Counted from the first letter of the stretch, positions 8,301 to 19,760 are shown. The stretch: 64,000 nt of DNA from Paenibacillus radicibacter (GCF_024721995.1 NZ_JANQBC010000005.1:273400-337399); one strand, 5' to 3'. Notes: generated from the sequence alone by a model not told the origin. A program made the numbers and translations.

Positions 8301-9782
8301 TTATTTCATCGTATCATCTTGTGGATGTAAGAAGGAAGGACGCTTTAATTTAGCAGGAACAGGTTTACGCACTAGAATATCTAGCAATGCTTTGCCATTG
8401 AATGGAATGAGCGGCCAGAGGTAATGGGTGTTTAACGATTTCGTAAATAAAAGCAATAGGAACCAAAGTACACAGCCTATGATTAGCCCTGTAAGGTGGA
8501 GACAAGCCACAAGAATGATCAGGGAAATTCGAACGAGCCTGGTGGCAAGTCCAAATTCATAGCTTGGTGTTGCGAATGTGCCGACCACGGAGATCGAGAA
8601 GAATAGGATAACTTCATGCGTCAGTATCCCGACTTCAACAGCGACTTGCCCAATCATAAGTGCAGCGACAAGCCCTAGTGCAGTGGCGAGCGAACTTGGG
8701 GTATGCACGGCTGCCATGCGTAAGGCGTCGATCCCGATCTCAATGAGAATAATCTGGAGAATGATCGGCATTAGCTGGGGCGTCTCTGGCAGCAAGAATT
8801 GCCATGCTTCAGGGAGTAAGTGTGGATCTAGTGCGAACAGCAACCATAAAGGAAGCAGGAAAATGGATGCGAGCATCGCTGCGAATCGTACCCAGCGCAA
8901 GTAAGCACCGATCACTGGCTTTTGCCGATATTCTTCTGCATGCTGCACATGGTGGAACATCGTAGTCGGTGTTATCATGACACTCGGCGATGTGTCCGTA
9001 TAGATAAGCACATGTCCTTCAAGAAGATGGATGGCTGCGACATCAGGCCGTTCTGTGTATCGAACAAGGGGGAACGGATTCCAGTTGTTTCCGAATACGA
9101 ATTCTTCAATTGTCTTATCTGCCATTGGCAGTCCGTCTACCTTGATTTCGCTAAGCTTACTGCGAATCGTCTCGACCAATTGTGGGTCTGCGATATCTTC
9201 CAAATACGAAATAACGACATCTGTCTTCGAACGTCTACCGACCTGTGTGTATTCCATTCGAAGTGAAGGATCACGAAGTCTGCGCCTTGTTAGGGCAGTA
9301 TTAAATACCATCGTTTCTGTAAAACCATCACGTGCCCCACGAACAACACGCTCCAGATCAGGTTCGTCAGGTGAGCGGGCAGGGTATGTTCTTGCATCGA
9401 TGACGAGCGCTTCATCAGCGCTTTCAACAAGAAGGACAAGAGGACCTGACAAGACGCTGGAGATAATCGTATCCATCTCTTTTACTTTATCCACTTCCAA
9501 GTACCCGATATAGGTATGGAGTAGCTTGGTGAGGGAATCGTTCGTAAACTCATCTTTTTGCAGATAAGATAAACGAGTCATAATGACATTCATAACATCG
9601 TCTTTGGCAAATCCATCGACGAAGAATAAACCGCATCGGACCCCTCCATAATTTAGCTCGCGATGAATGACATCGAAACTTTTGCCAACACCGAGGGCTT
9701 CACGCAGGAAAGTAACATTTTCCGATAATGAGGTTGTGAGTTGTTGCTTAAGTTGCCCTTCACGGGCATTTGGATTACGCAC
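8301..9782 (-). CDS. GerA-family spore germination protein (A subunit)
   Basis: A 493-residue A-type subunit of a germinant receptor of the spore inner membrane. The N-terminal soluble half (~1-290) contains the PARSPDEPDLERVVRGARDG and ALTRRRLRDPSL motifs of GerAA proteins; four to five membrane helices follow (~300-460). GTG at 9782 has GGAGG at 7-base spacing. Receptors are normally encoded as A-B-C operons; no gerAB or gerAC gene lies beside it, so this is an orphan A subunit. Confidence 0.92.
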   Translation of the reverse strand: MRNPNAREGQLKQQLTTSLSENVTFLREALGVGKSFDVIHRELNYGGVRCGLFFVDGFAKDDVMNVIMTRLSYLQKDEFTNDSLTKLLHTYIGYLEVDKVKEMDTIISSVLSGPLVLLVESADEALVIDARTYPARSPDEPDLERVVRGARDGFTETMVFNTALTRRRLRDPSLRMEYTQVGRRSKTDVVISYLEDIADPQLVETIRSKLSEIKVDGLPMADKTIEEFVFGNNWNPFPLVRYTERPDVAAIHLLEGHVLIYTDTSPSVMITPTTMFHHVQHAEEYRQKPVIGAYLRWVRFAAMLASIFLLPLWLLFALDPHLLPEAWQFLLPETPQLMPIILQIILIEIGIDALRMAAVHTPSSLATALGLVAALMIGQVAVEVGILTHEVILFFSISVVGTFATPSYEFGLATRLVRISLIILVACLHLTGLIIGCVLWFLLLLFTKSLNTHYLWPLIPFNGKALLDILVRKPVPAKLKRPSFLHPQDDTMK

Positions 9783-9856
9783 GTTCAATCCTCCAACTTG
9801 GATTCTACTTTATTCAAGTTATTTCCAAATCATAGAGAGATAAACGCAAGTGTTAT

Positions 9857-11137
9857 TTAAAACTGCTGGGTATGAGCTGTTGGGCTGTGAGTAGGAAGCT
9901 CCTCGTTCTGTAGACTTTTCCGCAGCACGATCCCAATGAGTCCAGCTAGAACACTAATCCCACCTGCAACGATATACATGACCGCACTGCCCCATAAATC
10001 AATAAGAATACCGCATAACAATACAGAAACACCGAATAAGGCGTAAATCAAAGTTGTTTCAGCTGATAGTACCTTCGGAAGCAGATCCACAGATACACTG
10101 CGCTGGATGAGCGTCGTTCGACTTGAAGTTCGAAGTTGAACCATCGGACCCATCGCAATGACAATAAGCAAGATCAATATTAAATTTGTGGTCATTGCAA
10201 ATATCATTGTCATCACGCCATAGCCGATCGTTCCGATAATCATGAAAATGGGCAGCTTACCATCGAGCTTTTTCACAAGGGCCATGACAATAAAACCACC
10301 AAGAATCGTACCTACAAAATAAGAAGCGTTAATGAATCCCCACCATGCATCGTTTTGATGCAGGACTTCTTGTACGAATACGAGTGTAAAGGCTCCGATC
10401 CAGATCGCTCCACATAAACCATCGATGATATCCATTACAAAAATCGTCCGCAGTCTGCGGTTGTTCCACAAGGCTGCCCAGCCTTCACGGATTGAATCCA
10501 TGCGGCTTGGTTTAGTAGAGGACGTGCTGCTTGTTTGTTGATTACTTGAAGCTGGATTAGAACTTGTATCCGTCAAATCCTTGATTTGTAATGTGAAGAT
10601 AAGGGCAATTGCGTATAAAGCCGTAACGAGAGCAAGAGTGGGTGGTGATGAGAGGAAGGCAACCACGACTCCACCTATTCCCCATCCGCCGAATTGAACA
10701 ATCTGATTTACCGTAGAGAGGAAGGCGTTCGCCTTCAGCAACTTCTCATTCTCGACAAGTCGTGGTACAAGTGCATTCTGAGCAGGTGCTGTCCACCCAT
10801 CGAAGAACGAGATGATGGCGATAATGAGTAGCACCACCCAAAGTGTGCTAGGACTCAAGAATTGCCAAGCGAATAAGGCTAGAACAGTGAATAGGACAAG
10901 CTGTATGGTTTGAGATAGGCGCATCACGGCTGTTAGTCTGTATTTGGCAAGTATGAGTGGGGCAAGAAAACCGCCAACACTCTGACTTAACACACGACAC
11001 AAGGGGATAAGAGCAGTGAATGTGGCCGAACCACTAATGCTATACATCATCGTGACTAGGGCAATAACATATAGGATATCTGCGGTATTAGATAAAGTCT
11101 GCCCCATCCACAAGGAACGAAAGGAACGCTGAAGCAT
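9857..11137 (-). CDS. MFS transporter
   Basis: A 426-residue major facilitator of the macrolide-efflux/MefA-like type, with about 12 hydrophobic segments and a long polar, Ser/Thr-rich loop in the middle (~195-215). ATG follows GGAGG by ten bases. FFDGWTAPAQNALVPRLV is typical of this subfamily. Likely a drug or metabolite exporter; no substrate evidence. Downstream of the ABC-F gene but separated by a terminator and repeat copy 2. Confidence 0.82.
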   Translation of the reverse strand: MLQRSFRSLWMGQTLSNTADILYVIALVTMMYSISGSATFTALIPLCRVLSQSVGGFLAPLILAKYRLTAVMRLSQTIQLVLFTVLALFAWQFLSPSTLWVVLLIIAIISFFDGWTAPAQNALVPRLVENEKLLKANAFLSTVNQIVQFGGWGIGGVVVAFLSSPPTLALVTALYAIALIFTLQIKDLTDTSSNPASSNQQTSSTSSTKPSRMDSIREGWAALWNNRRLRTIFVMDIIDGLCGAIWIGAFTLVFVQEVLHQNDAWWGFINASYFVGTILGGFIVMALVKKLDGKLPIFMIIGTIGYGVMTMIFAMTTNLILILLIVIAMGPMVQLRTSSRTTLIQRSVSVDLLPKVLSAETTLIYALFGVSVLLCGILIDLWGSAVMYIVAGGISVLAGLIGIVLRKSLQNEELPTHSPTAHTQQF

Positions 11138-11220
11138 GCTGTGAAAACCTCCGCATCTAATTTTTAATAATATTCAGATAATAATTCTTCTAAATAAGAT
11201 GATATCCTGCTTATAAAAAA

Positions 11221-11253
11221 AAGAACTTGAAGCGTAAACTGCTCCAAGTCCTT
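11221..11253 (-). terminator. terminator of the ABC-F gene (minus strand)
   Basis: On the minus strand AAGGACTTGGAGC pairs with GCTTCAAGTTCTT and is followed by at least six T. It lies beyond repeat copy 2, which therefore sits between the ABC-F stop codon and this terminator. Confidence 0.75.
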
Positions 11254-11264
11254 CTATGGTTAAA

Positions 11265-11432
11265 GAGTGTGTTCAAAAAGTTTAACGGAAGAGAAAAAAA
11301 TGCACTGTAGGAACGAAGTGATCGCCTTTGAAATCGTGAAACATCCACCTAGTCTAATCAAAAATTTCACGATTGAGACAGCGACTGGAAGTGCTTTTTT
11401 TCTCTGCAGTGACCTAACTTTTGAACACACTC
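11265..11432 (+). repeat. dispersed palindromic element, copy 2 (168 bp)
   Basis: Outer arms GAGTGTGTTCAAAAAGTT and AACTTTTGAACACACTC differ by a single A. The second stem pairs AGAGAAAAAAATGCACT with AGTGCTTTTTTTTCTCT (16 of 17) and the inner stem AATCGTGAA with TTCACGATT. Core text GGAACGAAGTGATCGCC and GATTGAGACAGCGACTGG is shared with the copies at 25843 and 50361. It reads in + orientation, antisense to the flanking minus-strand genes. Confidence 0.9.
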
Positions 11433-11442
11433 TTAAAGTCAG

Positions 11443-13428
11443 CTATTCCATCATGGATTCCCATTCGGCATAGAGACCTTCTAGTTCCGTCTTCTTCGTG
11501 TCCATAAGTGCGGTCTTCTCGCCAAGCAGGACATAGTCGTTGAATACGGCTTCATCCGCCATCTCCGCCTCAAGTAGCTCAACATCCGCTTCTAGCTGCG
11601 CAATGTTCGCTTCAAGCGCCTCAAGTCGGCGCTGCTTGCTCCGTGCATCGCGCTGTGCCTGTTTACTTGCTTCGTAATCGTTCTTCTTCTCCTCAGGTGC
11701 CGTGCTTGCATTGCTTGATGTAGGTGCAGCTCCACTTGCTCGCGTACCCGTGCTTGTACTTGGCGCTGACGCCTGCATCTCCGCAAGCTCTGCTTTCTTC
11801 TCGATCAAGTCGTCATAGTTGCCGAAGAACACTTGAACGCCGTCTGCGGACAGCTCCAGCATGCTTTCAGCCATTTTATTTAAGAAATAACGGTCATGGG
11901 AAATGAACAACAAAGTGCCTTCGTAGTCGATCAGTGCGGACTCAAGAACTTCTTTTGCATACAAGTCCAGATGGTTCGTCGGCTCATCGAGTATGAGGAC
12001 GTTCGCTTTAAGCAGCATTAGCTTAGCAAGCGCAACACGTGCTTTTTCTCCGCCGCTTAAAGAGCTGATCTTCTTAAATACATCTTCGCCTGAGAATAAG
12101 AAGTTGCCTAGCACCGTACGAATACGCGCTTCTTCAATGTGTGGGAACGCATTCCATAGTTCATCGAGTACCGAGTTGCTTGGATTTAAATGTTTCTGTT
12201 CTTGATCGTAGAAACCGATCTTTACATTCGTTCCCCAATTAATGACGCCAAAGTCTTGCTTATGATCGCCAGTAAGGGTACGCAGAAGCGTTGTTTTACC
12301 AACACCATTCGGACCGATTAGCGCTGCTGTGATCCCGCGTTTCAGTTCAAAATTCACATCACGAATGAGGACGCGGCGCTCTTGATCCGAAGCCTCACCA
12401 GGACGAGCCTGTACAGATACTTGGAGATTCCTTACTTCGAGTACATCTTTACCCGATGTGATGTCGGTTTCAAAGGAGAAGCTTGCGCGCTTCAAATCGC
12501 CCATCGGCTTATCTAAGCGATCCATCTTCTCAAGTGCCTTACGACGGCTTTGTGCTCGCTTGGTCGTCGTGGCACGAACGATATTTTTCTGGACGAATTC
12601 TTCCATCTTCGCAATTTCGGTCTGCTGCTTCTCATAATGACGCATTTGAATGTCGTATTCAGCTGCCTTAATCTCAATAAATCGAGAATAGTTGCCCGTG
12701 TAGCGTTTGGAGCTTGTCCGTTCGATCTCATAAATCGCGGTCACAAGAGCGTCCAAGAAGTAACGGTCGTGAGAAACGACGAGAATTGCACCTGGATAGC
12801 CTCTTAGATAGCCTTCGAGCCATGTAAGTGTCGGAATGTCCAAATGGTTCGTCGGCTCATCGAGAATAAGCAGATCCGGTTCTTCGAGTAACATCTTGGC
12901 AAGAGCAAGTCGTGTCTTCTGACCGCCACTCAGCGTATGAATCGGAGTATCAGGGGCAAATTGCCCAAAGCCCATCCCGTGAAGGACACCACGAATTTTC
13001 GCTTCCATTTCATAGCCGCCATGCTGCTTGAACCATTCCGATTTAACCGCATAGCGATTCATCGTTTCTTCGTAGCGTTTTTCATTTTCAAGCAAAGCAG
13101 GGTCAGACATCAGCTGTTCCAGCTCGCGAATTTCTTTTTCAACTTCAATTAATGCGGTAAAGACAGTCCGCATCTCATTCCAGATGGAGCGATCGGTGTT
13201 TAATCCTGAATTTTGACGTAAATAACCGACTCTCGTTTCCTTCGCTTTAAAAATATCGCCGGCATCATAAGATAACTCACCTGCAATGACTTGCAGCAAA
13301 GTGGATTTACCCGCACCATTCACACCGACAAGTCCGATGCGCTCGCGATCTTCAATTTGTAACGTTATATTGGAAAGCACAGGTGTAACCCCGAAGCTTT
13401 TACTTAAATTACTCACTTGCAAAAGCAT
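11443..13428 (-). CDS. ABC-F family ATP-binding protein (YdiF/Uup-like)
   Basis: A 661-residue soluble protein with two ABC ATPase domains and no membrane segment, the ABC-F layout of ribosome-associated translation factors. Walker A motifs are GVNGAGKST and GPNGVGKTT; signatures LSGGQKTRLALAK and LSGGEKARVALAK; Walker B LLILDEPTNHLD and VLILDEPTNHLD. The interdomain P-site linker (~230-310) is basic; the C-terminal ~100 residues are a charged coiled coil. ATG at 13428 has AGGAGG nine bases upstream; the TTG at 13434 is too close. In B. subtilis ydiF follows tsaD; here it is inverted and displaced. Confidence 0.93.
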   Translation of the reverse strand: MLLQVSNLSKSFGVTPVLSNITLQIEDRERIGLVGVNGAGKSTLLQVIAGELSYDAGDIFKAKETRVGYLRQNSGLNTDRSIWNEMRTVFTALIEVEKEIRELEQLMSDPALLENEKRYEETMNRYAVKSEWFKQHGGYEMEAKIRGVLHGMGFGQFAPDTPIHTLSGGQKTRLALAKMLLEEPDLLILDEPTNHLDIPTLTWLEGYLRGYPGAILVVSHDRYFLDALVTAIYEIERTSSKRYTGNYSRFIEIKAAEYDIQMRHYEKQQTEIAKMEEFVQKNIVRATTTKRAQSRRKALEKMDRLDKPMGDLKRASFSFETDITSGKDVLEVRNLQVSVQARPGEASDQERRVLIRDVNFELKRGITAALIGPNGVGKTTLLRTLTGDHKQDFGVINWGTNVKIGFYDQEQKHLNPSNSVLDELWNAFPHIEEARIRTVLGNFLFSGEDVFKKISSLSGGEKARVALAKLMLLKANVLILDEPTNHLDLYAKEVLESALIDYEGTLLFISHDRYFLNKMAESMLELSADGVQVFFGNYDDLIEKKAELAEMQASAPSTSTGTRASGAAPTSSNASTAPEEKKNDYEASKQAQRDARSKQRRLEALEANIAQLEADVELLEAEMADEAVFNDYVLLGEKTALMDTKKTELEGLYAEWESMME

Positions 13429-13550
13429 GTACAATAACCTCCTAATGAATGACCCTTACATTATCTTTTACCAGTGTACAGGAAATTGAATCGATTCTAA
13501 AGTCCAAAAACTTTTCTATTTTTTTCGTACCTTTTTCCGAACATAAGTTT

Positions 13551-13579
13551 TTGTTTCAAGCACCTTCCTATGATAGAAT
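13551..13579 (+). promoter_or_regulatory. sigma-A-like promoter for the formyl-THF ligase/moa genes
   Basis: TTGTTT (13551-13556), 17-base spacer, TAGAAT (13574-13579), 41 bases upstream of the ATG. Confidence 0.55.
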
Positions 13580-13620
13580 GGACATAAGTAGGCTAATATT
13601 TCAATGAGAGGCTGCCCTTT

Positions 13621-14268
13621 ATGAATATCAAAGAGCGCAAAATAGCCCTTCGTAAAGACGTTGAGACGCTGCGATCGGGATTATCGGAATCACAAAGACG
13701 TGAAAAAGAACAGCTTATTAATGCTGGCATTCTGGCACAGTGTGAACAAGTATTTGCATCTCGTGCAATACACACAAGTCAGCAAGCTCAGCCTGTACTG
13801 TCAGATGGAGCGCTATTTACCTATATGCCATATCGAAGTGAGCCGGATGTAACGCCAGTCATGGAATGGTGTTGGGAGCGCGGTATATGTGTGCTTCTAC
13901 CTCGTGTAATTAAAGGCACGAAGGATATGCAATTGCATGCGGTGACGAGTTACAACGATTTGGAGACAGGTGCATGGGGAATTCGTGAACCGCTAACATC
14001 ACTACCACAGGTTAATAATTTGTCGAGTATTCGGATGATTCTTGTCCCTGGACTCGCTTTTGATAAAAGAAATGGTCGACTTGGATACGGCGGCGGTTTC
14101 TATGATCGTTTCGTCCGTAAATTTAACGATTTGAAGCTAACACCTCCACGTGTTGTTGCTGGGGCGTTTGATGCACAGATCGTTGATGAAGTGCCGATGT
14201 CTTGGCATGATTTTCGCATTGATTGTGTAATCACGGAGTCATCTGTTCGAACGATTGATGGCAAGTAA
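13621..14268 (+). CDS. 5-formyltetrahydrofolate cyclo-ligase
   Basis: A 215-residue enzyme converting 5-formyl-THF to 5,10-methenyl-THF with ATP. The basic N-terminal [18 protein letters not shown], the [15 protein letters not shown] strand, [24 protein letters not shown] near residues 140-165 and the [18 protein letters not shown] tail match the family. It heads a run of co-directional cofactor genes. moaC starts about 30 bases after its stop. Confidence 0.93.
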   Translation: MNIKERKIALRKDVETLRSGLSESQRREKEQLINAGILAQCEQVFASRAIHTSQQAQPVLSDGALFTYMPYRSEPDVTPVMEWCWERGICVLLPRVIKGTKDMQLHAVTSYNDLETGAWGIREPLTSLPQVNNLSSIRMILVPGLAFDKRNGRLGYGGGFYDRFVRKFNDLKLTPPRVVAGAFDAQIVDEVPMSWHDFRIDCVITESSVRTIDGK

Positions 14269-14300
14269 TAGATGGAATGTTGGATGGGAGGGGGAGCAGC

Positions 14301-14786
14301 GTGCAAGACTCGAGTTTAACCCATTTTAACGAACAAGGACGAGCAAGAATGGTTGATATTTCGGAAAAGGATATCTCATCGCGCTCGGCAACGGCCGGCA
14401 CGAAACTGATCATGCAGCCAGAGACGCTGGCTCTCATTAAGCAAGGCGGAATGAAGAAGGGCGACGTGATGGCTGTCGCGCAAGTGGCTGGGATTATGGC
14501 AGCGAAGAAAACGTCGGATTGGATTCCGATGTGTCATCCGATTCCGCTAACGGGAATTGATATTATTTTTCATGACAACGGTGTAAATGAACTTTATATA
14601 GAAGCAACTGTGAAGACAACAGGTAAGACAGGCGTAGAGATGGAAGCCTTAACCGCTGTATCTGCAGCAGCACTAACGGTTTATGATATGTGCAAAGCGG
14701 TAGAGAAGGCGATGATCATAGGCCCTACGATGTTACTGACCAAAACCGGAGGCAAAAACGGAGATTTTCACAGAAAAGATACATGA
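14301..14786 (+). CDS. moaC: cyclic pyranopterin monophosphate synthase MoaC
   Basis: MoaC converts 3',8-cyclo-7,8-dihydro-GTP to cyclic pyranopterin monophosphate in molybdenum cofactor synthesis. [31 protein letters not shown] and [17 protein letters not shown] are diagnostic. GTG at 14301 lies behind GGGAGGGGG and gives 161 residues, the normal length; the in-frame ATG at 14277 precedes that site and is unlikely. First of three Moco-type genes, as in the ydiG position of Bacillus. Confidence 0.95.
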   Translation: MQDSSLTHFNEQGRARMVDISEKDISSRSATAGTKLIMQPETLALIKQGGMKKGDVMAVAQVAGIMAAKKTSDWIPMCHPIPLTGIDIIFHDNGVNELYIEATVKTTGKTGVEMEALTAVSAAALTVYDMCKAVEKAMIIGPTMLLTKTGGKNGDFHRKDT

Positions 14787-14830
14787 TCTTCCTAAAAATT
14801 TTGATACAGTAGAAGGGAGAGGTGACGCTT

Positions 14831-15319
14831 ATGCGTTGGAGAGTTGCCATTTTGACCAGTAGCGACCGCGGATCTCGGGGCGAACGGGAAGACACAAGTG
14901 CTCAAGTGATTCGTGAGCTTGTGGAAGAAGAATTGAACGGGGAAATTGTGGAATATCGCATTGTCCCTGATGAGACGGATGAAATTATGGCTGCACTTAT
15001 TGAGATGGCCGATTATTTTGAAGCGGATTTAATTCTAACAACAGGTGGGACTGGACTAAGTCCAAGAGATGTGACGCCAGAAGCGACACTTAACGTAGTC
15101 GATCGTGAAGCGCCTGGTTTTGCTGAAGCGATGCGCGCGAAGTCGATGGAGAAGACGCCTCGTGCAATGTTGTCCCGTGCAGTAGCAGGGATTCGTGGCA
15201 AGACACTCATCTTGAACTTACCAGGTTCTCCGCAAGGTGTGAACGAGAATTTGGCAGCCGTAATCGATGTATTACCGCACGCGCTTGGCATTCTCACAGG
15301 TAGAGAAGGAGAGCACTAG
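14831..15319 (+). CDS. moaB: molybdenum cofactor biosynthesis protein MoaB/MogA
   Basis: A 162-residue MoCF_biosynth-domain protein that binds and in the MogA sense adenylylates molybdopterin. ILTSSDRGSRGEREDTS, TTGGTGLSPRDVTPEAT and LNLPGSPQGVNENL are the conserved binding loops. ATG at 14831 has AGGGAGAGG at eight bases. The downstream gene starts three bases after its stop, implying co-transcription. Confidence 0.92.
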   Translation: MRWRVAILTSSDRGSRGEREDTSAQVIRELVEEELNGEIVEYRIVPDETDEIMAALIEMADYFEADLILTTGGTGLSPRDVTPEATLNVVDREAPGFAEAMRAKSMEKTPRAMLSRAVAGIRGKTLILNLPGSPQGVNENLAAVIDVLPHALGILTGREGEH

Positions 15320-15321
15320 CC

Positions 15322-16332
15322 ATGAGTCAGATGGAAATGCTTCGGGAAGTGAAGGTCGAAGATGCGATTGGGTTGCGACTTTCGCATGACTTAACGCAGA
15401 TTATTCCCGGACAATTCAAAGGCAGATTGTTTACCAAGGGGCATGTCGTTCGCGAAGAGGATATTCCTGCTCTATTATCGATCGGAAAAGAACATATTTA
15501 TGTGATGGATTTAGCGCCGGGTTATGTGCATGAAGATGATGCAGCTCGGCGCTTAGCTGCAGCTTTTGCAGGAGAAGGACTTACACTGAGTTCACCGCAT
15601 GAAGGAAAAGTTGCAATCAAGGTAGCGATTGATGGGCTTGCTAAGATTAACGAGGCGTTCGTACATGAAGTGAATACACATGAGCAATTGATCATGTCTA
15701 CGGTACATACGAATAAGATAGTGAAAGCGGGGCAATCGCTTGTTGGAACAAGGATTATTCCGCTATTTATTGAGGAATCGAAGATCGAGGCGATTGAGCA
15801 GCTTGCGCAGCAGTATCGAGATCGTGGCGAATCCCTTGTAGAGGTGAAACCTTTTTCCCAATTGAAAGTCGGGCTTATTACTACAGGTAGTGAAGTTTTC
15901 AAGGGACGGATTACGGATAAATTCGGACCTATTGTAATTGATAAGGTTGCTGCGCTCGGGAGTACGGTGGTAAGTCAGGTGCTAACCCCAGATGATAAAT
16001 CGGTGATTGTGGAGGAAATCCGCAAGTTTGCAGCGCAAGGTGTAGACGTAATCTTGCTGACAGGCGGAATGTCCGTTGATCCCGATGATCGAACACCGGG
16101 TGCAATTCGCGAAGCAGCTACACATGTGATTTCTTATGGCACACCGATGTTACCTGGTTCCATGTTAATGATGGCTTATCTAGATGAGATTGCAATCATG
16201 GGACTTCCGGGATGTGTAATGCATGATCCGTTTACTTCGTTTGATGTATTGTTCCCACGAATTTGTGCGGGAGAGAAAATTGTGCGCAGCGACATTTCGA
16301 CCATGGGTTATGGCGGTATGTTAGGTTGCTAG
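15322..16332 (+). CDS. molybdopterin-binding domain protein (MoeA/CinA-like)
   Basis: 336 residues. The C-terminal two thirds (~170-330) is a MoCF_biosynth fold with GLITTGSEVFKGRITDKFG, LLTGGMSVDPDDRTPGAI and MLPGSMLMMAYLDEIAIMGLPG. The N-terminal region lacks the MoeA domain I and II layout, so this is not canonical MoeA; it matches the MoeA-related proteins that in Firmicutes accompany moaC and moaB. Role in molybdate insertion is plausible but inferred from context. Translation is probably coupled to moaB. Confidence 0.8.
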   Translation: MSQMEMLREVKVEDAIGLRLSHDLTQIIPGQFKGRLFTKGHVVREEDIPALLSIGKEHIYVMDLAPGYVHEDDAARRLAAAFAGEGLTLSSPHEGKVAIKVAIDGLAKINEAFVHEVNTHEQLIMSTVHTNKIVKAGQSLVGTRIIPLFIEESKIEAIEQLAQQYRDRGESLVEVKPFSQLKVGLITTGSEVFKGRITDKFGPIVIDKVAALGSTVVSQVLTPDDKSVIVEEIRKFAAQGVDVILLTGGMSVDPDDRTPGAIREAATHVISYGTPMLPGSMLMMAYLDEIAIMGLPGCVMHDPFTSFDVLFPRICAGEKIVRSDISTMGYGGMLGC

Positions 16333-16394
16333 GTTCATATGTAACTGACAATTCATTGTTTTTATATTTTTTAATATAGCGAGGTGAGAATGAT

Positions 16395-16691
16395 ATGGGT
16401 TCCATTGGCTTTACAGAATTTTTATTAATCGGAATTGTATTGCTTTTATTATTCGGTCCGAAGAAGCTTCCTGAGCTTGGTCGTGCGTTCGGTAAAACGC
16501 TGCGCGAATTTAAGAATGGCGCTCGCAACATGATGGAAGAGGATACGGTGACAACTACACCTGCTCCTGCGACTGCCCCGATTCAGCAAGTAGCAGCTCA
16601 GACAGAGTATGTCGCTGCACCTGCTGCTCAGAGTGCGCAAGCATCGGAAGCAAGAGTGCGTACACCGGATTCCAGACGTTTACCTGATTAA
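16395..16691 (+). CDS. tatA: Sec-independent translocase subunit TatA
   Basis: A 98-residue TatA/E protein: short N-terminus, one membrane helix (~5-22), the FGPKKLPELGRAFGKTL hinge and amphipathic helix, and a long Ala/Gln/Pro-rich tail. With TatC it exports folded proteins bearing twin-arginine signals. It follows the Moco genes, a sensible context since many molybdoenzymes use Tat. tatC begins 43 bases downstream. Confidence 0.95.
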   Translation: MGSIGFTEFLLIGIVLLLLFGPKKLPELGRAFGKTLREFKNGARNMMEEDTVTTTPAPATAPIQQVAAQTEYVAAPAAQSAQASEARVRTPDSRRLPD

Positions 16692-16734
16692 GAGGATAAT
16701 GAACGAAAGCAGTTCATAAGGTAGGTTGATAACT

Positions 16735-17493
16735 ATGAGTAGTGATAAAGATATGGCGTTATTCGATCATATTGGCGAGCTTCGCAAGCGCCTGATTTGG
16801 GTGCTCGTCTTTTTAATTATTGGTATGGCTGTGGGGCTGTATATCGCCAAGCCTGTTCTTCTGTATCTACAGCAACTTCCACCAGCAAATGGCATGAAGT
16901 GGCATGTGTTCTCGCCCTGGGATTCTTTGCGACTGTATATGAGCTTTGCGCTTGTGATCGGCTTCATCGTGACGATGCCTGTGCTCATGTATCATCTGTG
17001 GGCTTTCGTTAGCCCTGGGCTTCGTGATGTGGAGCGAGGAGCAGCGCTCATGTATATGCCGTTTGCGGTCGTGTTGTACTTACTGGGGCTTGCTTTCGGT
17101 TATTTTGTCGTATTTAAAATGGCCTTTCACTTCTCAACATCGATTGCTGGCAATCTGCAAGTGGAAGAAACATACGGAGCAGCGCAGTATTTCTCCTTCA
17201 TGTTTAACATTATTATTCCACTGTCGATCTTGTTTGAATTACCGATCGTAGTCATGTTCCTAACGAAAATTAGGCTACTGAACCCGGCTAGATTAGCGAA
17301 ATTCCGCAAACTCGCTTATATGGTGCTTGTCATCTTGGCTGCGGTGATCACACCGCCTGATGCGATATCTGCGATCTTGGTATTCGTACCGATGGTGGTG
17401 CTGTATGAGTTTTCGGTGTTGTTATCGGGAATCATTCATCGTAAGCAATTAGTGGTGGATGCAGCATGGGAACAAGAATATGGCGCGAAATAA
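16735..17493 (+). CDS. tatC: Sec-independent translocase subunit TatC
   Basis: A 252-residue protein with six predicted membrane helices. HIGELRKRL is the conserved N-terminal motif that helps recognise twin-arginine signals; FVSPGLRDVERGAALM and AVITPPDAISAILVFVPM are typical TatC sequences. ATG at 16735 is preceded by AAGGTAGG; the TTG at 16726 is nearer to that site and less likely. Pairs with tatA as in tatAy-tatCy of Bacillus. Confidence 0.95.
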   Translation: MSSDKDMALFDHIGELRKRLIWVLVFLIIGMAVGLYIAKPVLLYLQQLPPANGMKWHVFSPWDSLRLYMSFALVIGFIVTMPVLMYHLWAFVSPGLRDVERGAALMYMPFAVVLYLLGLAFGYFVVFKMAFHFSTSIAGNLQVEETYGAAQYFSFMFNIIIPLSILFELPIVVMFLTKIRLLNPARLAKFRKLAYMVLVILAAVITPPDAISAILVFVPMVVLYEFSVLLSGIIHRKQLVVDAAWEQEYGAK

Positions 17494-17501
17494 AGAAAGA
17501 A

Positions 17502-17527
17502 GCCTCGCTTAGCAGCGCAGGCTTTTT
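17502..17527 (+). terminator. terminator after tatC
   Basis: GCCT-C-GCT pairs with AGC-GC-AGGC around a TAGC loop, followed by TTTTT. Confidence 0.65.
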
Positions 17528-17577
17528 CACGTATATAGGCTGATTATGGAAAAATGTAAAAAACTCCGTAAAGCCAC

Positions 17578-17606
17578 TTGCAAAACGAGCTGGAAATCAG
17601 TATCAT
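17578..17606 (+). promoter_or_regulatory. sigma-A promoter of groESL
   Basis: TTGCAA (17578-17583), 17-base spacer, TATCAT (17601-17606), placing the start site at or near the CIRCE element. Confidence 0.7.
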
Positions 17607-17617
17607 AAAAAGTGTTG

Positions 17618-17644
17618 TTAGCACTTGGAGAGTCCGAGTGCTAA
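17618..17644. promoter_or_regulatory. CIRCE operator (HrcA binding site)
   Basis: TTAGCACTT, nine-base spacer, GAGTGCTAA; only one base deviates from the consensus inverted repeat TTAGCACTC-N9-GAGTGCTAA. HrcA represses groESL here and is released on heat shock. No hrcA gene is in the window. Confidence 0.95.
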
Positions 17645-17694
17645 GCACTCTACTAATAAAATTAATCAACATTTCTAAAGGAGGCTATTTTCAC

Positions 17695-17979
17695 ATGATC
17701 AGACCGTTAGGAGATCGCGTAGTACTTGAAGCCATTGCTAAAGAGGAGACAACTGCAAGTGGCATCTTTCTTCCAGATACAGCGAAAGAAAAGCCGCAAG
17801 AAGGTAAAGTTGTTGCTGTAGGCAACGGCGCACTGAACAAAGATGGAGAGCGTCTTCCACTAGAAGTGAAAGAAGGCGACCGTGTTATTTTCTCCAAATA
17901 CGCAGGTACAGAAGTGAAATTCGAAGGTCGCGAGCTATTGATTATGCGTGAAAGCGACATTCTTGCTGTATTAGCTTAA
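17695..17979 (+). CDS. groES: co-chaperonin GroES
   Basis: 94 residues, the lid of the GroEL folding chamber. [14 protein letters not shown], the mobile loop around [21 protein letters not shown] and the closing [25 protein letters not shown] are all canonical. ATG at 17695 follows AAAGGAGG. A longer in-frame reading from further upstream would run through the CIRCE element and is not real. First gene of groES-groEL. Confidence 0.98.
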   Translation: MIRPLGDRVVLEAIAKEETTASGIFLPDTAKEKPQEGKVVAVGNGALNKDGERLPLEVKEGDRVIFSKYAGTEVKFEGRELLIMRESDILAVLA

Positions 17980-18014
17980 ATATTAATTCGTGAATCGAAA
18001 TAAATAATACATGA

Positions 18015-19683
<1,669 letters not shown>

Positions 19684-19760
19684 ATGAGGGCTGAGCCCTT
19701 GTGTAGCAAGGGATTGTCCTCAGGGCAACACTGATTGCCCACATTGTGTAAAATGAAGAC

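Noticed and set aside
11267..11473. Short + strand reading frame through palindromic element copy 2
   Set aside because: It only reads through the repeat; a similar frame in copy 4 (50292-50510) starts inside tex and has a different phase relation. The copies are conserved as paired arms, not as a protein.
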